DNA from: Thermopetrobacter sp. TC1
GTDB taxonomy: Bacteria; Pseudomonadota; Alphaproteobacteria; Rhizobiales; Aestuariivirgaceae
Reading direction: 5' to 3'
DNA: 64,000 bases
Assembly: GCF_000746275.1 (NCBI RefSeq)
Contig: NZ_JQKX01000020.1
Location: 102,172-166,171, forward strand
The notes below the pieces were generated by a model that did no database searches, was not told the DNA's origin, and worked only from the letters and a program-made list of their open reading frames with translations. A program made the position numbers and the translations under genes. Position 1 is the stretch's first letter, and each line of letters starts with the position of its first letter. Of this stretch, positions 59,686 through 64,000 are shown in pieces.

Positions 59686-61065
59686 CTACATAAACTTGCC
59701 CCGATACAAATGCCCCCCTTCCATATCTATATATATAGTATCATAAGTTTGCCCTTGAGATTTATGAATAGTTATAGCCCAAGCCAATTTAACGGGAAAT
59801 TGCTCAAATGATGCAACTTCAATTTTTTTAATTTTATTCATATGTTCATCATATTCATATTTATATTGCGGCCATTTATATCTAGATACTTTATATAAAT
59901 TATTATTAATATTTACTACTATATAATCATGATCATATGATATTGAATGAATTTTCGCTATTGTTCCATTAACCCACCTTTTATTAGGGTCATTATTAAG
60001 CATCATTACTTGCGCTCCGACTTTTAAACATAACTTTTCCTCAGCAGGAAAATAACCCCTTGCTAAATTTCCATTTATTCTAGCATTAAATACATACTCT
60101 TTTCCATTCAATTGCATTAAGTTTTCATCATTAATCCTTGAGGCTGTAGCATTCCTAGCAGTCAGAGTAATATAATTTTTATTAACAGGCTTTTTCACTC
60201 TTCTATTTAAAGTATTTAATATTTCATCATCTACAATTCCTTCTCGTATTTTATTTAAAATATTTATAAAAATTTGATCAGACTGTCTATATACATGATT
60301 TAATTCCACTATATTAAATTCTGCTTTTATTTTATTAATTGCATTAAAAAAGTATATGCCACCAAAATTATTTTCTAAATATTTTAATATTTCACCATCC
60401 TGAACTACTGGTGGTAATTGATATAAATCACCAAAAAATATCATTCTTTTTCCACCAAATGGCAAATCAATTCCTGTGGCGTATCTCATCTTAATATCTA
60501 CTGCTTTTAATAAGTCCGCACGGACCATAGATATTTCATCTATTATTATTAAATCAGCATGTTGAATTATTTTTTTAGTTTTACTATTTACATACGGTTT
60601 TAGCTCAATTTCATCTAGTGTAAAATCAGGAGGTATTTTAAAAAAAGAATGAATAGTTTGCCCCCCTACATTAATAGCTGAAACGCCTGTTGGAGCCAAT
60701 ACAATAGATCTTTTTCTAGAATTTTTTAAAAAATATTTCAATAAATAAGATTTACCAGTGCCCGCCTTTCCTGTCACAAATAAGTTGTCATTACTCTCCT
60801 CCATAAGCATAAACACTTTCCTCTGATCAATTCCTAAACAATCAATATCTAAATGATTTGACTGCAAATTTACTTCATGAGAGTTATAATAAGGTATTAC
60901 CACATTATTAGCTTCTTCTTCCTTCTTCTCATTTTGCTGTTTAATATGATCATTATAATTGTTGTTATAAGTTCCATTTGATTTTTCTTGTTTTTTATTA
61001 AACAAATAATAAATATAAAGAAAGATAAAAATTAGTAATATATATTGAAAATAATGACTCTCCAT
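59686..61065 (-). CDS. Pif1-like helicase, membrane-anchored, AT-rich and frameshifted near the C-terminus
   Basis: A 459-residue SF1B helicase of the Pif1/RecD branch. An N-terminal hydrophobic segment (YFQYILLIFIFLYIYYLF) is followed by an Asn/Lys/Glu-rich linker; Walker A is VTGKAGTGKSYLL near 101, then APTGVSAINVGGQTIHSFF (motif Ia), LIIIDEISMV (II), FFGDLYQLPPV (III), NHVYRQ (IV) and AWAITIHKSQGQTYD (V). The last motif, YVALSRC, is found in another frame: a run of six G bases at about 59712-59717 shifts it, and one more G would restore SGQVYVALSRCRSIDG to a stop at 59573. The gene is extremely AT-rich and has its own leader with AGAGAGG before the ATG, immediately after the stop of the next gene upstream. 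Confidence 0.85.
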   Translation of the reverse strand: MESHYFQYILLIFIFLYIYYLFNKKQEKSNGTYNNNYNDHIKQQNEKKEEEANNVVIPYYNSHEVNLQSNHLDIDCLGIDQRKVFMLMEESNDNLFVTGKAGTGKSYLLKYFLKNSRKRSIVLAPTGVSAINVGGQTIHSFFKIPPDFTLDEIELKPYVNSKTKKIIQHADLIIIDEISMVRADLLKAVDIKMRYATGIDLPFGGKRMIFFGDLYQLPPVVQDGEILKYLENNFGGIYFFNAINKIKAEFNIVELNHVYRQSDQIFINILNKIREGIVDDEILNTLNRRVKKPVNKNYITLTARNATASRINDENLMQLNGKEYVFNARINGNLARGYFPAEEKLCLKVGAQVMMLNNDPNKRWVNGTIAKIHSISYDHDYIVVNINNNLYKVSRYKWPQYKYEYDEHMNKIKKIEVASFEQFPVKLAWAITIHKSQGQTYDTIYIDMEGGHLYRGKFM

Positions 61066-61109
61066 TTCGTACCTCTCTTTTTATAATGTATTATATATAT
61101 TATTAAATA

Positions 61110-62012
61110 TTAATGCTGTTTGTCAATCACCTCCGCCACCAGTGCGTTGAAATCATCCTCCGAGCGCACGGACTGAATCGCGTCCATGTCTACCGTATAG
61201 CCCCAGCGGCGCGCGATGCGCTCATAAAGCGGGCGCCGATGCGCGATCAGCCGCTCAAAGCCGTAGACGGCAAAGGCATCCGGATCCACGTCCTCATCGC
61301 GCGTAATGCCGTGTTCGCGCTTGAAGTCCGCCCAGACCTCCTCGAGGAAGCGCGGATGATAGTACATGGGCTTGGGATTTTCCCGGAAGCGCTCAATGAG
61401 CGTGGCCACATGATCATCGGTCTCGCGGATGTAAAGCAGCAGTGTGTGCTCTTCGAGCGTCATGGCCACGGGATCGGAAGGATTGGCAAAGTCGATCACC
61501 TCACACAGCGACCCTCCGGTATCACACAGGAAGTGATCATAGTCATAGATCTCGCGCGCCTTGGCGATGAATTCCGGCACATCAAGCAGGGCGCGGATCT
61601 CGCCATGGCGATGCTGCGCCTGCCGCCGGCGGTATTCCTCAAAGCTCAAGCCCCCCTTGGCCGGATTGCCGGGCTTGCCGAGATAGGTGGCCAGCGGCTC
61701 CAGATTCTCGAAGGTGATGTTGGAGGAAATATAGATGGAATCGGAGCGCAGCAACTGCCTGAGCAGCGGCACCTTCATCGCCTCACGCTTGAAACTGTCG
61801 ACGATGTGCTCGTTCATGTAACGGGTGCCGATGCGATAATCCACGGAATAGAGAAACCATTCGGACTTCCGCAGCAGGCGCCCCAGGGTCGTCTTGCCGA
61901 CACCGGACATGCCGAACAGCGTGACCGCCTTGTTCGGCCAGGCCAGATACTCCTTGCCGCTTGCAAATCGCATGGGATTGCCGCCGGATCGTGAAACGGG
62001 CCTGTCGCTCAC
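61110..62012 (-). CDS. P-loop ATPase of unknown role
   Basis: A 300-residue protein with the Walker A motif TLFGMSGVGKTTLGRLL near residue 35, resembling shikimate-kinase-like NTPases found as single genes in alphaproteobacteria. Further features are YDYDHFLCDTGGSLCEVID (likely Walker B region) and LLLYIRETDDHVATLIERF. The start is a GTG at 62012; an ATG at 61973 (MRFASGKEYL) is an alternative and neither has a strong ribosome-binding site. Its stop abuts the leader of the AT-rich Pif1-like gene. Function unknown. Confidence 0.75.
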   Translation of the reverse strand: MSDRPVSRSGGNPMRFASGKEYLAWPNKAVTLFGMSGVGKTTLGRLLRKSEWFLYSVDYRIGTRYMNEHIVDSFKREAMKVPLLRQLLRSDSIYISSNITFENLEPLATYLGKPGNPAKGGLSFEEYRRRQAQHRHGEIRALLDVPEFIAKAREIYDYDHFLCDTGGSLCEVIDFANPSDPVAMTLEEHTLLLYIRETDDHVATLIERFRENPKPMYYHPRFLEEVWADFKREHGITRDEDVDPDAFAVYGFERLIAHRRPLYERIARRWGYTVDMDAIQSVRSEDDFNALVAEVIDKQH

Positions 62013-62326
62013 TCTCTGGATAGCCCAAGCCTGCCCTGCCCGGCAAGCCGCCCATTTGGCTCAAAAGGCGCGCGGCCTTTGATCCCTTGGAGCTTATAGA
62101 CCAGGAACACACGCATTGCCTTCCTGAGAACGGAACAGAAATGCGCAAATCACGTTTCACTCTTGCCGGATTGGGAAAAATTTCATATCGGTGCGGATCC
62201 ATATTGGGTTCCCGAGGCTTTCGCAGGGAGAGGAAAGAGGCTTGTCGAGCTTCTCGCTCCCCCTTATACAGACGGTGCATTCTGCAGAAGGCCCCTTAAG
62301 GCGGATGAACGCATGTGGAGGTGTTC
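62013..62326. other. Leader region of dksA
   Basis: The gap between the divergent ATPase gene and dksA. It holds no convincing gene; a 70-codon open frame at 62087 lacks a ribosome-binding site and any recognisable motif. Promoters for both genes must lie here, but I cannot point to one. Confidence 0.4.
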
Positions 62327-62749
62327 ATGGTTTCGGAAATCGAGCTGGAGGACGACTACAGGCCGAGCGAGGACGAACCCTTCATGAACGAGAAGATGAA
62401 GGAGTATTTCCGTCGCAAGCTTCTGGCCTGGAAGGAAGAAATCCTGCGCGAAACCCGCGGCACCTTGCAGCAGCTGCAGGATGCCAATGAGACCCTCACC
62501 GACATTGCCGACCGCGCCTCGACCGAAACCGACCGCGCGCTGGAGCTGCGCGCCCGCGACCGGCAGCGCAAGCTTCTCGCCAAGATCGACGCCGCGCTGA
62601 AACGCATCGAGACCGGCGAATACGGCTACTGCGAGGAGACGGGCGAGCCCATTTCCATCAAGCGGCTGGAGGCACGGCCCATCGCCACACTCTCCATCGA
62701 GGCGCAGGAGCGCCACGAGCGCCGTGAAAAGGTCTATCGCGACGACTGA
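62327..62749 (+). CDS. dksA: RNA polymerase-binding transcription factor DksA
   Basis: Works with ppGpp at the RNA polymerase secondary channel. The 140-residue protein has the coiled-coil pair (MKEYFRRKLLAWKEEILRE, DRQRKLLAKIDAALKRIETGEYG) and the tip loop with DIADRAS (Asp and Ala as needed for activity). The zinc finger cysteines are mostly lost: it reads YCEETGEPISIKRLEARPIATLSIEAQERHE with one Cys, the usual alphaproteobacterial form. I chose the ATG at 62327, five bases after GGAGG; a GTG at 62315 is possible. Confidence 0.93.
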   Translation: MVSEIELEDDYRPSEDEPFMNEKMKEYFRRKLLAWKEEILRETRGTLQQLQDANETLTDIADRASTETDRALELRARDRQRKLLAKIDAALKRIETGEYGYCEETGEPISIKRLEARPIATLSIEAQERHERREKVYRDD

Positions 62750-62776
62750 AAAGGGTGGTTTTTCCTCGTTTGGTCT

Positions 62777-62950
62777 AGGGCGTGTCCTCATAAAATCCGG
62801 CGCGCCAGCCCCTTAAGGTCGACATTTTCGCTGCATCTCGCTGACTTTTCGCCCTTTAAAATAGCTTTGGCTATTTCCTGCGGGCGAAAAGATCAGCGAT
62901 ATTTTGCGAAAATGCCGCTGGCATCGCCGTCTTTTATGAGTCCACGCCCT
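62777..62950. mobile_element. MITE-like element, long form (174 bp)
   Basis: Ends AGGGCGTGTCCTCATAAAA and, inverted, AGGGCGTGGACTCATAAAA. Its left 73 bases and right end match the reverse complement of the 88-bp element at 34688-34775. The extra middle contains CTTTAAAATAGCTTTGGC and codes for nothing. The ends match the right end of the IS5-family remnant at 18263, so that family probably moved it. Confidence 0.8.
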
Positions 62951-62981
62951 ACGCCCCGGCCGCCTGATCGCCAGGGGCGGA

Positions 62982-63518
62982 TCATGTGGTGGCTTTGGCG
63001 GGGCGGGGCTTTTCGCGCTCTTCCAGCTCCAAAAGCTTGCGCACCACCCAGCGCGTCACCCAGGCCGTGGCCTCGGCGCATTTGCTGCCGCGCGCACGGG
63101 AAAAAGCGGCGTATTCCTCAGGTCTCCACATGTCATAGGTACGCCCGGTGAAGGCTTTCTGCAGATCCTCGCAGGTAAAGCCGCCGAACTCCTTCTGAAA
63201 GGCCTCGGCCAGCTCCTTGCCGAGCTGAAAATTGCCCATGCCGCGGCCGGCATGCAGCTTGTCACGATCGCGCCCGGCACGGGTGGACAGGGCAATCAGC
63301 CCGCCGGATAACGCACCGCAGGCCCCCTTCCCTTCCAGGGCGCAACCGCCGGAGAGGCCATGTGATGCCTTGATCAGCTCATCGGAGATCCCGCCCAGCA
63401 GCTCCTGAACCACGGCGAGCACGCATTGCGGACAGCAGCCGAATTCCAGCTCGTAATCCAGCGCCCGATGCCAGGCTTCTTCCGCCAGGGCCTCCTTTTC
63501 CGCATCCGATCGTTTCAT
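62982..63518 (-). CDS. C_GCAxxG_C_C family protein
   Basis: A 178-residue member of the C_GCAxxG_C_C family. The signature is clear: GCCPQCVLAVVQ, then SGGCALEGKGACGALSGGLIAL (GCAxxG-like core), GFTCEDLQ and SKCAEATAWVTRWV. These proteins are thought to bind metal or a redox cofactor through the cysteines, but no function is established. The ATG at 63518 has GGAGGGGAGCG before it. No neighbour clarifies its role. Confidence 0.85.
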   Translation of the reverse strand: MKRSDAEKEALAEEAWHRALDYELEFGCCPQCVLAVVQELLGGISDELIKASHGLSGGCALEGKGACGALSGGLIALSTRAGRDRDKLHAGRGMGNFQLGKELAEAFQKEFGGFTCEDLQKAFTGRTYDMWRPEEYAAFSRARGSKCAEATAWVTRWVVRKLLELEEREKPRPAKATT

Positions 63519-63687
63519 GGTGCGCTCCCCTCCTCGATTCAAGGGATTGTCCGCATATCCCGCACCATGCTGCCCCCATTTCTTCGTTCATGAATTGCGC
63601 AAGATCAAATGCGCGAAAAAGGCGATAGCGGCCAAAGACACACCCTCGCCAAACAGTTCGGTGAGACACAACGACACGATGCCCATC

Positions 63688-63720
63688 TCGTCATACCGGC
63701 AAAAGCCCACTGGTGTCCAA
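63688..63720. repeat. Half copy of the 85-bp inverted repeat
   Basis: CGTCATACCGGCAAAAGCCC followed by ACTGGTGTCCAAG matches the left arm at 58157 and the fragment at 4578. The region 63519-63727 otherwise shows no gene. Confidence 0.6.
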
Positions 63721-63727
63721 GGAAAGT

Positions 63728-64000
63728 TCAGCATGGGAGGAGCTCCTCGAAAAGGGGCAGGGAAGTGGTGGGGTGGGGTGTGGCGCGTGGCGGTTTTGGC
63801 GGCGGGTGAAAAAGGGTTGCGGCCACGAGCACGCGGATGTCCTTGAGCCTCATTGCACCACTTGCGGTATCTGCTTTCGTGACCAGGCGGTGATATTCAC
63901 GCAGCAGAAGCCAGGCGATCACCGCCACCCACAGTTGTACAAGAATGGCGTTGCGGCTTTCGCCCATGAAACGCTTGACCTTCAGATTTTGCTTCAACCA
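63728..64000 (-). pseudogene. IS4-family transposase, C-terminal part (cut by window edge)
   Basis: On the minus strand the visible frame reads WLKQNLKVKRFMGESRNAILVQLWVAVIAWLLLREYHRL in pieces, the well-conserved end of IS4-family DDE transposases (IKxNLKxKxFxGxSxNAVxxQxW), then MRLKDIRVLVAATLF and a proline-rich tail to the stop at 63728. The main part lies beyond the window, so I cannot tell whether the element is intact. Confidence 0.8.

Noticed and set aside
62087..62299. 70-codon frame upstream of dksA
   Set aside because: Lacks a ribosome-binding site and any motif; it lies in the likely promoter region of dksA.

Overview
The window reads as GC-rich alphaproteobacterial chromosome. 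Pointers are an ATP12-type F1-ATPase assembly chaperone, an NDUFS4-like complex I accessory subunit, a DksA without the four-cysteine zinc finger, a CobN-type cobaltochelatase, and a PEP synthase paired with its DUF299 regulator. I cannot name the order or genus from sequence alone. Most of the window is ordinary core metabolism, broken by short repeat-rich gaps and a few visibly AT-rich acquired genes.

Layout. 0.2-4.5 kb: metG, tatD, an MBL-fold hydrolase and a NicO-type Ni/Co transporter. 5-11 kb: a methyltransferase, ppsR-ppsA, then a single-domain KaiC-like ATPase overlapping a putative helix-turn-helix partner. 11-16 kb (minus strand): glmU-glmS and a PilZ protein. 16-18.3 kb: tRNA-Pro, the NDUFS4-like gene, tRNA-Arg, then a scar with a broken DNA methyltransferase end, an unknown gene and a truncated IS5-family element. 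18.3-21.6 kb: a giant exported DUF11 protein. 22-29 kb: a GlpX-family gene with an altered active site, hom, an aminotransferase and a three-gene polyamine-type ABC transporter. 29-39.5 kb: an AsmA-like giant, a peroxiredoxin, a bactofilin, a DegP-like protease and uvrA. 39.5-44.2 kb is an accessory stretch: an AT-rich HEPN-like gene fused to the end of uvrA, a small orphan gene and two paralogous exported TPR proteins. 44-59 kb returns to core genes: pyrE, nnrU-like, a TDT transporter, cutA, cobW-cobN, a HAD phosphatase with ATP12, pccB and an FTR1 iron permease with a perfect Fur-box-like palindrome upstream. 59.4-64 kb: a very AT-rich, frameshifted, membrane-anchored Pif1-like helicase, a P-loop ATPase, dksA, a C_GCAxxG_C_C protein and the end of an IS4-family transposase cut by the window edge.

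The repeat landscape is the most unusual feature. A roughly 125-bp element made of four consecutive hairpins occurs four times (about 4.7, 40.5, 55.7 and 59.5 kb), and three copies carry a shared flanking module. Two MITE-like elements share their terminal repeat with the truncated IS5-family element. A family of roughly 85-bp inverted repeats is scattered between genes and enters the reading frames upstream of the DegP-like and FTR1 genes. Both strongly AT-rich foreign genes sit directly at the stop codon of a core gene, in the same direction, with a four-hairpin element downstream. Whether this reflects an insertion mechanism is inference.
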